Source of the DNA: Micromonospora sp. WMMA1947
Lineage (GTDB): Bacteria > Actinomycetota > Actinomycetes > Mycobacteriales > Micromonosporaceae
Length of the DNA: 64,000 nucleotides
Assembly: GCF_027497355.1 (NCBI RefSeq)
Contig: NZ_CP114909.1
Location: 3,553,001 to 3,617,000 of the forward strand
Direction of reading: 5' to 3'
Below are positions 17,139 through 24,863 of the stretch, piece by piece. Position numbers and translations under genes: made by a program. Under the pieces are notes generated by a model. The model was not told the origin of the DNA. It made no database searches and saw only the letters and a list, made by a program, of their open reading frames with translations. Each line of letters begins with the position of its first letter. Position 1 is the first letter of the stretch.

Positions 17139-18550
17139 CGTACCAGGACACCCGCGCCGCCGGCCGCCGTACCGGGCATCCCGCCCCGTACGGCGGCCGT
17201 CCGGCTGCCCCCGTACCCCCGGGTCGTCCGCGCCGCGGACCCGGCGGCCGGCGTGCGCTCGCGGTGGCCTTCTGGCTGGGCCTGGTCGCCGCGGTCCTGC
17301 CGTGGTGGCTGGACACCCCGGCCGGGTCGCTCGCCGACACCGCCGACCTGCTCACCGCCGGCGGCCGGATCACCGGCCTGATCGCCGGCTACCTGCTGCT
17401 GGTGCAGGTGCTGATGATGAGCCGGCTCGGCGTGCTGGAACGCGCGCTCGGCGGCGAGCGGATCTCCCGCCTGCACCGCGATCTCGGCGCGACGCTGCTG
17501 GTGGCGGTGCTCACGCACATGTCGCTGCTGGTGGTCGGCTACAGCCGGCAGGAACGCAAGACGGTGCTCGGCGAGGTCGGCGCGCTGCTGACCGACTACG
17601 AGGACATGGTCACCGCGTTCGTCGCGGCGGGCATCCTGGTCACCGTCGCGTTCACCGCGGTACGCGCCGTGCGGCGCCGACTGCCGTACGAGCTGTGGCA
17701 CCTGCTGCACGCGGCCAGCTACCTCACGCTGCTGCTCGGGTACGCGCACCAGTTCAGCAACGGCGCGCAGCTCTACGAGCCCGGCCCGGTGCGTACCGGC
17801 TGGATCGCCGCGTACCTGCTGGTGGTGGCCGCGCTGGTGTGGGGCCGGATGCTCGCCCCGCTGGTGTTCAACCTGCGGCACCGGCTGCGCGTCGCCGACG
17901 TGGTCGCGGAGAGCCCGGACACCGTGTCGGTCTACCTGACCGGGCAGCGGCTCAACCAGATCGACCTGCTCGGCGGGCAGTTCTTCCGCTGGCGCTTCCT
18001 CAACCCCGGCTGCTGGTGGCAGTCGCACCCGTTCTCCGTCTCCGCCGCCGCGAACGACCGCTGGCTGCGGATCACCGTCAAGGTCGTCGGCGGGTACACC
18101 GCCGAGCTGCGCGACCTCACGCCCGGCACCCGGGTCTGGGCGCAGGGACCCTCCGGTACGTTCACCGCCGCGCACCGCACCCGGGAACGGGCGCTGCTCA
18201 TCGCCGGGGGCAGCGGCATCGCGCCGTTGCGGGCGATGCTGGAGGAACTGCCGCCGGGCGCGGCCCTGATCTACCGGGCGCGTACCCCGGCCGACGTGCT
18301 GCTGCACCAGGAGCTGGACTGGCTCGCGCAGGCCCGGCACACCTCCGTCTGGTACGTCGTCGGCCGCCGCGACGACCCCGGCCCCCGCCAGGTGATGAAC
18401 CCCGAGGGGCTGCGCCGCCTGGTGCCCGATCTGACCCGCCGCGACGTCTACCTGTGCGGCCCCGGCGGCCTGGTCGACGAGGCGGTCGCCGCGCTGCGGG
18501 CGGCGGGCGTGCCCCGCCGCCAGATCCACCTGACCGCGTTCGAGCTGTAG
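17135..18550 (+). CDS. Ferric-reductase-like transmembrane flavocytochrome
   Basis: A 471-residue membrane oxidoreductase. After a basic, Pro-rich N-tail come about six membrane helices of the ferric-reductase domain, with candidate haem histidines in LHRDLGATLLVAVLTHMSLL and ELWHLLHAASYL. A cytoplasmic FAD domain follows (HPFSVSAA near residue 298), then an NAD(P)-binding domain (LLIAGGSGIAPLRAML, DVYLCGPGGLVDEAVAAL). It would carry electrons from NAD(P)H across the membrane. It starts at GTG 17135, overlapping the previous stop by 4 bp, and is followed by the FMN-binding acceptor gene. Confidence 0.9.
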   Translation: MTYQDTRAAGRRTGHPAPYGGRPAAPVPPGRPRRGPGGRRALAVAFWLGLVAAVLPWWLDTPAGSLADTADLLTAGGRITGLIAGYLLLVQVLMMSRLGVLERALGGERISRLHRDLGATLLVAVLTHMSLLVVGYSRQERKTVLGEVGALLTDYEDMVTAFVAAGILVTVAFTAVRAVRRRLPYELWHLLHAASYLTLLLGYAHQFSNGAQLYEPGPVRTGWIAAYLLVVAALVWGRMLAPLVFNLRHRLRVADVVAESPDTVSVYLTGQRLNQIDLLGGQFFRWRFLNPGCWWQSHPFSVSAAANDRWLRITVKVVGGYTAELRDLTPGTRVWAQGPSGTFTAAHRTRERALLIAGGSGIAPLRAMLEELPPGAALIYRARTPADVLLHQELDWLAQARHTSVWYVVGRRDDPGPRQVMNPEGLRRLVPDLTRRDVYLCGPGGLVDEAVAALRAAGVPRRQIHLTAFEL

Positions 18551-18564
18551 GAGAGGCACCGCCC

Positions 18565-19167
18565 ATGCGTCGCGCGCTGTTCGCGATCACCGGCCTGGCC
18601 GCCGGCACCACCGCACTGGTGGTGCTCAAGGGTGCGCCGGGCACCGGGCAGGCCACGCCGGACGTACCGGCCGCGCTGGCACCGGTCGCACCCGGTGGGT
18701 CGGCCGCGCCCGAGCCGCCGTCGCCCACCGGCTCCGCGCCCGGCGACGTCACCCCGTCGCCGCGCGCCTCGTCGAAGCCTGCTCCGAAGCCGTCCGCCGA
18801 CCGCAGCGCGGCCAGCCGGGGCGGCACCCGCACCAGCACCAGCACCGCACCCGCCGCGCCCCGGACCACCACCAGCGCGCCGAAGGCCACCACCCGCACG
18901 GTGACCGGGTCGTCGGTCACCTACGAGTACGGCTCGCTCCAGGTTCGGATCACGCTCAGCGGCAGCCGGATCGTCGACGCCACCGCGATCGGACTGCCGC
19001 TGGGCGGGCAGTCCGGGCAGCGCAGCGACGACGTGCAGGCCCGCTACAGCGGTACCTCCGGCGAGGTGGTGGCCCGGCAGAGCGCGAACCTGAGCACCGT
19101 GTCCGGGGCCACCTACACCAGCACCGCGTACAAGCAGTCGTTGCAGGCCGCGCTGGACAAGGCGTGA
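18565..19167 (+). CDS. FMN-binding domain protein, secreted, covalently flavinylated
   Basis: A 200-residue protein with a signal peptide or anchor (MRRALFAITGLAAGTTALVVL), a long Pro/Ser/Thr/Ala-rich linker to about residue 110, and a C-terminal FMN-binding domain. The flavinylation motif SGATYTS is near residues 179-185; the Thr of SGAT is the residue ApbE normally modifies. The start ATG 18565 follows TAGGAGAGG. The position between a transmembrane flavocytochrome and an ApbE gene strongly suggests an extracytosolic electron acceptor or shuttle. Confidence 0.9.
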   Translation: MRRALFAITGLAAGTTALVVLKGAPGTGQATPDVPAALAPVAPGGSAAPEPPSPTGSAPGDVTPSPRASSKPAPKPSADRSAASRGGTRTSTSTAPAAPRTTTSAPKATTRTVTGSSVTYEYGSLQVRITLSGSRIVDATAIGLPLGGQSGQRSDDVQARYSGTSGEVVARQSANLSTVSGATYTSTAYKQSLQAALDKA

Positions 19168-19973
19168 CAGTGCCGGCTCGTGCCGGCGTCGCCGTCGGTC
19201 CCGGTCCGTCCGCCCGGCGCGGCCTGCGCCGGGTCGAACACGTCATGGGTACGGCGATCAGCCTCGACCTCGCCGACGACATGCCGGGGGAGGCCCTGCA
19301 CGAGCTGGCGGAGGACACGTTCGGCTGGCTGCGCGAGGTGGACGCGCGGTTCAGCACGTACCGCGACGACAGCGAGGTGTGCCGGCTGGACCGGGGCGAG
19401 CTGCGGGCCGCCGACGCCTCCGCCGACCTGCGGGCCGTGCTGGCGGCCTGCGCCGACCTGTGGACCGCCACCGACGGCTTCTTCGACGCGTACGCGACCG
19501 GGCGGCTCGACCCGTCCGGCTACGTGAAGGGCTGGGCGGCACAGGTCGCCTCGGACCGGCTGGTGGCCGCGGGCGCGCCGAACCACTGCGTGAACGCGGG
19601 CGGCGACGTGCGGGTACGCGGCCACGACGCGACCGGTGAGCCGTGGCGGATCGGGGTTCGTCATCCGTGGGACGCGGCGGCGACCTGTCTGGTGCTGACC
19701 GGCACCGACATGGCGGTCGCCACCTCGGGCGTGTACGAGCGCGGCCACCACGTGGTCGACCCGCGCCGGGGCGTACCGGCGACCGGCTTGCGCTCGGTGA
19801 CGGTGGTAGGCCCCGATCTGGGGGTGGCCGACGCGTACGCGACAGCCGCGGTGGCGATGGGCGCACCCGGCCTGGCCTGGCTGGACCGCCTACCGTCCCC
19901 GTGGCAGCACGCCGTGGTCACGGACGAGGCCCACCAACACCACTCCCGAACCCTCCCCACCCTCCCCGCCTGA
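19164..19973 (+). CDS. apbE: FAD:protein FMN transferase
   Basis: A 269-residue ApbE-family protein. Family features: VEHVMGTAISLDL at the N-terminus, WLREVDARFSTYRDDSEVCRL, YVKGWAAQ, NAGGDVRVRG and a C-terminal TSGVYERGHHVVDP...DAYATAAVAMG segment with the metal-binding Asp and Thr. It would attach FMN from FAD to the Thr of the upstream SGATYTS motif. GTG 19164 overlaps the previous stop by 4 bp. No lipoprotein or Sec signal is visible at the N-terminus, so where flavinylation takes place is unclear. Confidence 0.92.
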   Translation: MTVPARAGVAVGPGPSARRGLRRVEHVMGTAISLDLADDMPGEALHELAEDTFGWLREVDARFSTYRDDSEVCRLDRGELRAADASADLRAVLAACADLWTATDGFFDAYATGRLDPSGYVKGWAAQVASDRLVAAGAPNHCVNAGGDVRVRGHDATGEPWRIGVRHPWDAAATCLVLTGTDMAVATSGVYERGHHVVDPRRGVPATGLRSVTVVGPDLGVADAYATAAVAMGAPGLAWLDRLPSPWQHAVVTDEAHQHHSRTLPTLPA

Positions 19974-20014
19974 TCCCGCCCCTCCTGCCCTCTGCCCCCG
20001 CCCCGCTTTGCCCC

Positions 20015-20076
20015 GTCGATCATGAGGTTGGCGGCACCGCTGCCCGGCGTGTCGCACCGCCAACTTCATGATCGAC
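20015..20076. repeat. Dispersed palindrome, family B (GATCATGA-GTTGGCGG), copy 1
   Basis: A 20-bp left arm (20015-20034) and 20-bp right arm (20057-20076) that match except at one pair, with a 22-nt loop. It recurs at 51771-51829. It lies between the convergent apbE and primase-like genes and may act as terminator or REP-like element. Confidence 0.85.
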
Positions 20077-20136
20077 CACGCGTCGGCCCGGCGCGGTGGG
20101 CTGTGGGGAGCGAGGCGGGGAGGGACGCAGGCGGGG

Positions 20137-20298
20137 TCAGCGGAGGGGGCGGTGGAGGATGGCGGGGCGGGAGCCCGTCGGGCGAGGACGGCCGGGGCGG
20201 ACGCCCAGGGGGCGGGTGAAGGCCCACGGGTGCAGGCGGCGTCGGGGCCGCGCCGGCTCGGTACCGCCGGTGTGGCGGGCAGCGTCGTCCCTGGACAT
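20137..20298 (-). CDS. Doubtful 53-residue Arg/Pro-rich ORF
   Basis: It starts MSRDDAARHTGGTEP and ends in an Arg/Pro-rich tail. The third codon position is strongly GC-biased and GGGGG lies 7-8 nt upstream of ATG 20298, so it could be real. No family is recognised, and high-GC intergenic DNA often looks like this. Confidence 0.3.
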   Translation of the reverse strand: MSRDDAARHTGGTEPARPRRRLHPWAFTRPLGVRPGRPRPTGSRPAILHRPLR

Positions 20299-20465
20299 GG
20301 TCAAACCCCCGCTCTGGCGCGCACGCGCCCTCGCCAGGAACAACGAGCCCGGTGCCGGGGAGGTCGCTGCCGGCCACCCGTCCGGGTCACCGGACCCGTC
20401 GTGACCAGGGAGAACGCTCGGCGTCGGCGTACGCGTTGCGGCAGCACCGGCCGGGTGCCGGGAGG

Positions 20466-21137
20466 TCAGCGCCCGCGGCGGGGCAGCGGGAGATGACCGG
20501 GGAACAGGTCGGCGCCGAGCGTCACCCCGGCCGCGCGTAACGCGGCGATCAGCGCGTTCTGCACCAGGTACGAGTCGGGCAGCTGCCAGCGGGCCTGCTC
20601 CGGGGCGACCGCCCAGCGCACCGTCCCCTCGGGCAGCCGGGTCGGCGGGGCCGGGATCCACGAGCCGGGTCCGTGGCGGACCACGTGGAAGCAGTGCTCC
20701 AGCTCGGGCCGCAGCGGGTCGCCGGGGCGTACCAGGAACATCCAGCGCCCGGTCGGGGTGACGAGCGCCGGTCCGCGTACGCCGAACCCGGCGGGATGGG
20801 TGGCGACCGCGTCCAGGACCTGCCGGCCCAGGTGGGCGGCGACCTCCAGGACGTCGAACGCGCGCCCGGTGGGCAGCAGGATGCCGTGCGGGCGGCTGCG
20901 CCACCAGGTGGCCACCCGGGCCGGGTCGTCGCTGGCGGCGTGCTCCCAGTCCTCGAGGGCCGGGTGGCAGCCCACCGTGGGACAGCCGGCCCGGCCGCAC
21001 ACGAAGCGGCTGTTGGCGAGGCAGGCGCCGGGGGTGACCGGCCAGCCGTGCAGCGCGTACCGCACCGCGACCCGGCGCAGCCGGACCCGTTCCAGCGGTG
21101 ACAGGTGAGCGACGCGCGGTCGGACGTTCCTCCACAT
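20466..21137 (-). CDS. Bifunctional DNA primase/polymerase N-terminal domain protein
   Basis: A 223-residue stand-alone protein resembling the archaeo-eukaryotic primase-polymerase N-domain family: ALHGWPVTPGA, GCPTVGCHPALEDWE, WWRSRPHGILLPTGRAFDVLEV. The catalytic acidic pair is not clear (FDVLEV where an Asp pair is usual), so it may be a non-catalytic homologue. ATG 21137 is used; GGGACG-type purines lie upstream. It is divergent from an XRE-TPR regulator across a promoter region with a 17-bp tandem repeat and a palindrome. This trio with the flavoprotein gene is familiar from filamentous actinomycetes and has no known function. Confidence 0.75.
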   Translation of the reverse strand: MWRNVRPRVAHLSPLERVRLRRVAVRYALHGWPVTPGACLANSRFVCGRAGCPTVGCHPALEDWEHAASDDPARVATWWRSRPHGILLPTGRAFDVLEVAAHLGRQVLDAVATHPAGFGVRGPALVTPTGRWMFLVRPGDPLRPELEHCFHVVRHGPGSWIPAPPTRLPEGTVRWAVAPEQARWQLPDSYLVQNALIAALRAAGVTLGADLFPGHLPLPRRGR

Positions 21138-21160
21138 GTCAGTCGTCCCCTCTGGTCCCA

Positions 21161-21194
21161 CCGAACCGTCCACAAGCCCGAACCGTCCACAAGC
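21161..21194. repeat. Perfect tandem 17-bp direct repeat in primase-like promoter
   Basis: Bases 21161-21177 and 21178-21194 are identical (unit CCGAACCGTCCACAAGC). They lie 24-57 bp upstream of the primase-like start, where an activator or repressor could bind twice on the same DNA face class. Confidence 0.8.
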
Positions 21195-21251
21195 CACACG
21201 TCGAAAGCCGTCACTGCCGTAACCCACGCTCGTTGAGGTGACTAACGGTCG

Positions 21252-21264
21252 GTGCAACTTGCAC
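21252..21264. promoter_or_regulatory. Candidate operator GTGCAA-C-TTGCAC
   Basis: A perfect 6-1-6 palindrome in the divergent region, 108 bp upstream of the XRE-TPR gene. It is a plausible autoregulatory site for that protein. Confidence 0.5.
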
Positions 21265-21371
21265 GAAAACTACGAGAACTGGCTGGTCGGTGGACGCACA
21301 ACCTGTGCGATCGGCGCGAGTCTGAGGGACGTGGGGGGACCGGCCGGCGCCGTGAGGGGGAGGGAGCAGGG

Positions 21372-22601
21372 ATGGACGAACTACCCATAGGCCGGCGGGT
21401 GGCGTACTGGCGGAGTCGCCGCAAGATGTCCCAGCAGGTCTTCGCCGACCGGCTCGGCAAGTCCAAGAGCTGGGTGGACAAGGTGGAGCGCGGCGTCCGC
21501 CGGCTGGACAAGTTCTCCGTTCTCTACGAGATCGCCGACATCCTCCAGATCGACGTGCAGCTGCTGCACGGCAAGGACCCGGAACGGCGCACCGACGCGC
21601 TCAACTGCATCGACCAGGTCGAGGTGGAGGAGATCCGCACCGCCCTGGAACGGTACGACTCCATGAGCGCCTACTTCGACGCGGCGCCCTACCCCCCGCC
21701 GCTGGCCGACATGCGCAAGGCCGTGAACCACGCCTGGCTCACCTACCAGTACGGCCGGTACGGCATGCTGACCCGCGCGCTGCCCAAGCTGCTGCGCGAC
21801 GCCCAGGCGGCGGACGCCGGCTACGCCGCCGACGAACAGGTACGCGAGGCCGCCCACCTGCTCGGGCAGGTCTACCAGATCGCCTCCTCGGTGCTGCGCA
21901 AGCTCGGCGAGTGCGACCTCGCCTGGCTGGCCGCCGACCGGTCGATGGCGGTGGCCCAGCGCGCCGACGACCCGCTGCTGGCCGGCATCGCCACCACGCG
22001 CGTCTGCAACGCGCTCGTCGCGATGGGCCGCCCCCGCCCGGCGCTGGAACTCAACGTCCGCATCGCGGGCCGGCTCGCACCGGGCGGCGACAACGACGTC
22101 CGCCCGGAACGGCTCTCCGTGTACGGCATGCTGCTGCTCCAGGGCGCGATGGCCGCTGCCCGGATCGGCGACTCGGCGACGGTGGACGACCTGCTCGCCG
22201 GCGCCGGTGAGGCGGCCACCATGCTCGGCGGCGACCACAACCACTACTGGACCTCCTTTGGCCCGACCAACCTGGAGCTGCACCGCGCGGCGGCGGCGGT
22301 CGAGCTGGGCGACGGCGGCCGGGCGGTGGAGACCCACATGCGGCTGTCCGAGCCCGCGTTCAACGCGTTGCTGCCGGAGCGGCGCGCGCACCACCTGCTC
22401 GACCTGGCCCGGGGCTACTCCCAGATCGGTGACGTCGCCAACGCCGGGGACATGCTGCTGCGCGGTGACCGGCTCGCGCCGTCGGAGATCCGGTGCCGGC
22501 CGATAGCCCACGAATTGATGTCCGAGATTCTCCGTCGCACACGTGGTGCGCCGCCTCCGCCGATCGCGGAGTTGGCTGAGCACATGGGAGTCGGAGTATG
22601 A
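21372..22601 (+). CDS. XRE-family HTH regulator with C-terminal TPR-like domain
   Basis: A 409-residue protein. The N-terminal HTH (residues about 6-60; VAYWRSRRKMSQQVFADRLGKSKSWVDKVERG) is XRE type. The remaining 330 residues are helical repeats of TPR type (e.g. AWLAADRSMAVAQRADDPLLAGIATTRVCNALVAMGR). ATG 21372 has AGGGAG 5 nt upstream. This architecture is common in actinomycete developmental or signalling loci. It overlaps the flavoprotein gene by 4 bp (ATGA), so they are co-expressed. Confidence 0.9.
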   Translation: MDELPIGRRVAYWRSRRKMSQQVFADRLGKSKSWVDKVERGVRRLDKFSVLYEIADILQIDVQLLHGKDPERRTDALNCIDQVEVEEIRTALERYDSMSAYFDAAPYPPPLADMRKAVNHAWLTYQYGRYGMLTRALPKLLRDAQAADAGYAADEQVREAAHLLGQVYQIASSVLRKLGECDLAWLAADRSMAVAQRADDPLLAGIATTRVCNALVAMGRPRPALELNVRIAGRLAPGGDNDVRPERLSVYGMLLLQGAMAAARIGDSATVDDLLAGAGEAATMLGGDHNHYWTSFGPTNLELHRAAAAVELGDGGRAVETHMRLSEPAFNALLPERRAHHLLDLARGYSQIGDVANAGDMLLRGDRLAPSEIRCRPIAHELMSEILRRTRGAPPPPIAELAEHMGVGV

Positions 22602-23179
22602 GCGGTCCGGAGACCGCAAACGGGCACCGGCGGGTGCTCTACGTCATCGCCTGCGGTTCGCCGCTGGCCCGTCACGTCGGCCGGCTGGTCGACCTCGCCC
22701 AGCGGGACGGCTGGACGGTCTGCGTGGTCACCACGCCGGACGGCGCGAAGTTCGTCGACCGGACGGAGCTGGCCCGGCAGACCGGCCATCCGGTCCGTAC
22801 GCACTACAAGAACCCGGGCGACCCGGACGTGCTACCCCCGGCGGACGCCATGCTGGTGTGCCCGGCCACCGTCAACACGATCAACAAGTGGGCGGTGGGC
22901 ATCACCGACACCCTGGCGCTCGGCCTGCTGGTCGAGGCGCAGGGCATGGGGGTGCCGATCGCGGCCGTCCCGTACACGAACGAGGCGATGGCCGCGCACC
23001 CGGCGTTCCGGGCCAGTATCGACCGGCTGGCGCAGTGGGGCGTCCGGGTGGTGTTCGGCGACCACGTCGTACGCCTGCATCCGCCCGGCACGGGGGACCG
23101 GCGCGCGGACGCCTTCCCCTGGGACGCCGGCCTGGCCGCCCTGCGCGGCGCGGACCGGCCGGTCGCCCCGGTCGGCTGA
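22598..23179 (+). CDS. Flavoprotein (PPC-decarboxylase-like fold)
   Basis: A 193-residue protein of the homo-oligomeric flavin-containing Cys decarboxylase fold: VLYVIACGSPLARHVGRLVDLA for FMN binding, and MLVCPATVNTINKWAVGITDTLALGLL, the conserved loop and helix. The family includes CoaC-like and lantibiotic EpiD-like decarboxylases. This one lacks the CoaB part and lies in an XRE-TPR operon, so a role in CoA synthesis is unlikely. Reaction unknown. Confidence 0.82.
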   Translation: MSGPETANGHRRVLYVIACGSPLARHVGRLVDLAQRDGWTVCVVTTPDGAKFVDRTELARQTGHPVRTHYKNPGDPDVLPPADAMLVCPATVNTINKWAVGITDTLALGLLVEAQGMGVPIAAVPYTNEAMAAHPAFRASIDRLAQWGVRVVFGDHVVRLHPPGTGDRRADAFPWDAGLAALRGADRPVAPVG

Positions 23180-23195
23180 GAGTCGCGACGGGTAC

Positions 23196-23219
23196 GGCCC
23201 TCGGCAGATGCCGGGGGCC
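23196..23219 (+). terminator. Hairpin GGCCCTCGGC-AGAT-GCCGGGGGCC
   Basis: A 10-bp stem with one G-U pair and a 4-nt loop, 17 bp after the flavoprotein stop. Confidence 0.6.
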
Positions 23220-23259
23220 GCGCCCGGCGGCGCTCGGCGTGTATCGGCGCGGACGCCGG

Positions 23260-23265
23260 TAAGCT
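23260..23265 (+). promoter_or_regulatory. -10 box TAAGCT of leaderless Nif3 gene
   Basis: TAAGCT lies 8 nt before GTG 23274; no Shine-Dalgarno is present. Confidence 0.45.
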
Positions 23266-23273
23266 GGCCGCCC

Positions 23274-24131
23274 GTGAGTACAACCGTCGCCGACGTGGTG
23301 GCCGCGCTGGACCGCCGTTATCCGCCCGCCTGGGCCGAGGAGTGGGACCGGGTCGGCCTGGTGCTGGGCGAGCCCGACCACCCGGTACGCCGTGTCGCCT
23401 GCGTGGTGGACGTGGTTCCGGAGACCGTGGACGAGGCGCTCGACGCCGGCGCGGACATGATCGTCGCGCACCACCCGCTGCTGCTGCGCGGCGTCTCCTC
23501 GGTGGCCGCCACCACGTACAAGGGCCGGATCGTGCACCGGCTGATCAAGGCGGACGTCGCGCTGCACGTGGCGCACACCAACGCCGACGTGGCCGATCCC
23601 GGCGTGTCCGACGCGCTCGCCGCCCGGTTCGGGCTGACCGGGTTGCGCCCGCTGCACCCGCCCCGCCCCGGCTCGCCCGCTGCCGGGCCCGGCCGGGGCA
23701 TCGGCCGCATCGGCGAGCTGCCCACCCCGATGACGCTCGCCGAGCTGACCCGGCTGGCCGCCGCCGTGCTCCCGGTCACCGCCTGGGGAGTTCGCGCCGC
23801 CGGGGATCCCGGGCGTATGGTTCGTACCCTCGCCGTCAGCGGCGGCTCGGGGGACGGCTTCCTCGCCGAGGCGACCGCGGCCGGGGTGGACGCGTTCCTC
23901 ACCGCGGACCTGCGCCACCACCCGGCCGGGGAACACCTCGCCGCCGGCGGCCCGGCGCTGCTGGACGCCGCCCACTGGGCGACGGAGCGACCCTGGCTGG
24001 ACGACCTGGCCGCCTACCTGGCCGCCGAGCTGGACGTCGAGACCGTGGTGTCCGACCTGGACACCGACCCGTGGACCGTGCACGCCGCCGCGCCCCGGCC
24101 GGACGACAAGGAGCCCCGACGTGAAGGCTGA
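23274..24131 (+). CDS. Nif3-like dinuclear metal-centre protein
   Basis: A 285-residue Nif3/YbgI/YqfO family protein. Metal-ligand motifs are visible: MIVAHHPLLLRG, VAHTNADVADPGVSDALA, and the C-terminal DLRHHPAGEHLAAGGPALLDAAHWATE. The family forms toroidal hexamers; it is often annotated GTP cyclohydrolase I type 2, though the reaction is not settled. Here it heads a three-gene unit with the zinc-ribbon coiled-coil gene (11-bp overlap) and RNase H gene, matching the mycobacterial order Rv2230c-Rv2229c-Rv2228c as I recall it. Confidence 0.9.
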   Translation: MSTTVADVVAALDRRYPPAWAEEWDRVGLVLGEPDHPVRRVACVVDVVPETVDEALDAGADMIVAHHPLLLRGVSSVAATTYKGRIVHRLIKADVALHVAHTNADVADPGVSDALAARFGLTGLRPLHPPRPGSPAAGPGRGIGRIGELPTPMTLAELTRLAAAVLPVTAWGVRAAGDPGRMVRTLAVSGGSGDGFLAEATAAGVDAFLTADLRHHPAGEHLAAGGPALLDAAHWATERPWLDDLAAYLAAELDVETVVSDLDTDPWTVHAAAPRPDDKEPRREG

Positions 24132-24858
24132 CCCGAAGGTGCAGCGCCGCCTGCTCGACCTCCAGGCGATCGACACCGCGCTGGCCCAGCTCGCGCACCG
24201 CCGCCGCACCCTGCCGGAACGCGCCGAGCTGGAGGCGCTGGCGCGTGAGCTGTCCGCGCTGGAGGACGAGCGGGTCCGCGCCCAGGTGGCGGTCGACGAC
24301 CTGGACCGGGACATCGCCCGGATCGAGAAGGACGTCGACCAGGTGCGGGCGCGCAAGAGCAAGGACGAGGCCCGGTTGACCTCGGGCAGCGGCCCGGCCC
24401 GCGAGCTGGAGGCGATCCAGCACGAGCTGGTCTCGCTGAACCGCCGGCAGAGCGACCTGGAGGACGCCGAGCTGGAGTTGATGGAGCAGCGGGAGACCGC
24501 GCAGGGTGTGCTCGACGGCGTCGAGAGCCGGATCGCCGAGGCCCGCGAGCGCCGCGCCGCGACCGAGCAGCGCCGCGACGAGACCCTCGCCGAGATCGCC
24601 AAGGAGGAGGAGTTCAAGCGGACCGCCCGCCAGCCGCTCGCCGGTGACCTCCCGGCGGACCTGATCAGCCTCTACGACAAGATCCGCGAGGACACCGGCA
24701 TGGGCGCCGCGCTGCTCACCGGTGGCCGCTGCGGCGGCTGCCGACTGGAGATGTCCGGTGCCGACTTGGCCCGAATCCGCAAGGCCGACCCGGACGACGT
24801 GGTCCGCTGCGAGGAGTGCCGGCGGATCATGGTCCGGACCAACGAGTCGGGGCTGTAG
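24121..24858 (+). CDS. Coiled-coil zinc-ribbon protein (CT398-like)
   Basis: A 245-residue protein. Residues about 5-170 are a long antiparallel coiled coil rich in Glu, Arg and Ala. The C-terminus has a C4 zinc ribbon: CGGCRLEMSG and CEECRRIM (CxxC...CxxC). The bacterial family is widespread with a suggested nucleic-acid or secretion-related adaptor role, but no defined function. GTG 24121 lies inside the end of the Nif3 gene, so translation is coupled. Confidence 0.88.
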   Translation: MKADPKVQRRLLDLQAIDTALAQLAHRRRTLPERAELEALARELSALEDERVRAQVAVDDLDRDIARIEKDVDQVRARKSKDEARLTSGSGPARELEAIQHELVSLNRRQSDLEDAELELMEQRETAQGVLDGVESRIAEARERRAATEQRRDETLAEIAKEEEFKRTARQPLAGDLPADLISLYDKIREDTGMGAALLTGGRCGGCRLEMSGADLARIRKADPDDVVRCEECRRIMVRTNESGL

Positions 24859-24863
24859 CCGTC

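Larger units (their letters stand above)
19974..20465. other. 492-bp region after apbE: palindrome and one doubtful small ORF
   Basis: Contains the family-B palindrome at 20015-20076. Otherwise the sequence is pyrimidine-rich then purine-rich and GC-biased, with no well-supported gene; the only candidate is the 53-codon minus-strand ORF listed separately. Confidence 0.5.
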
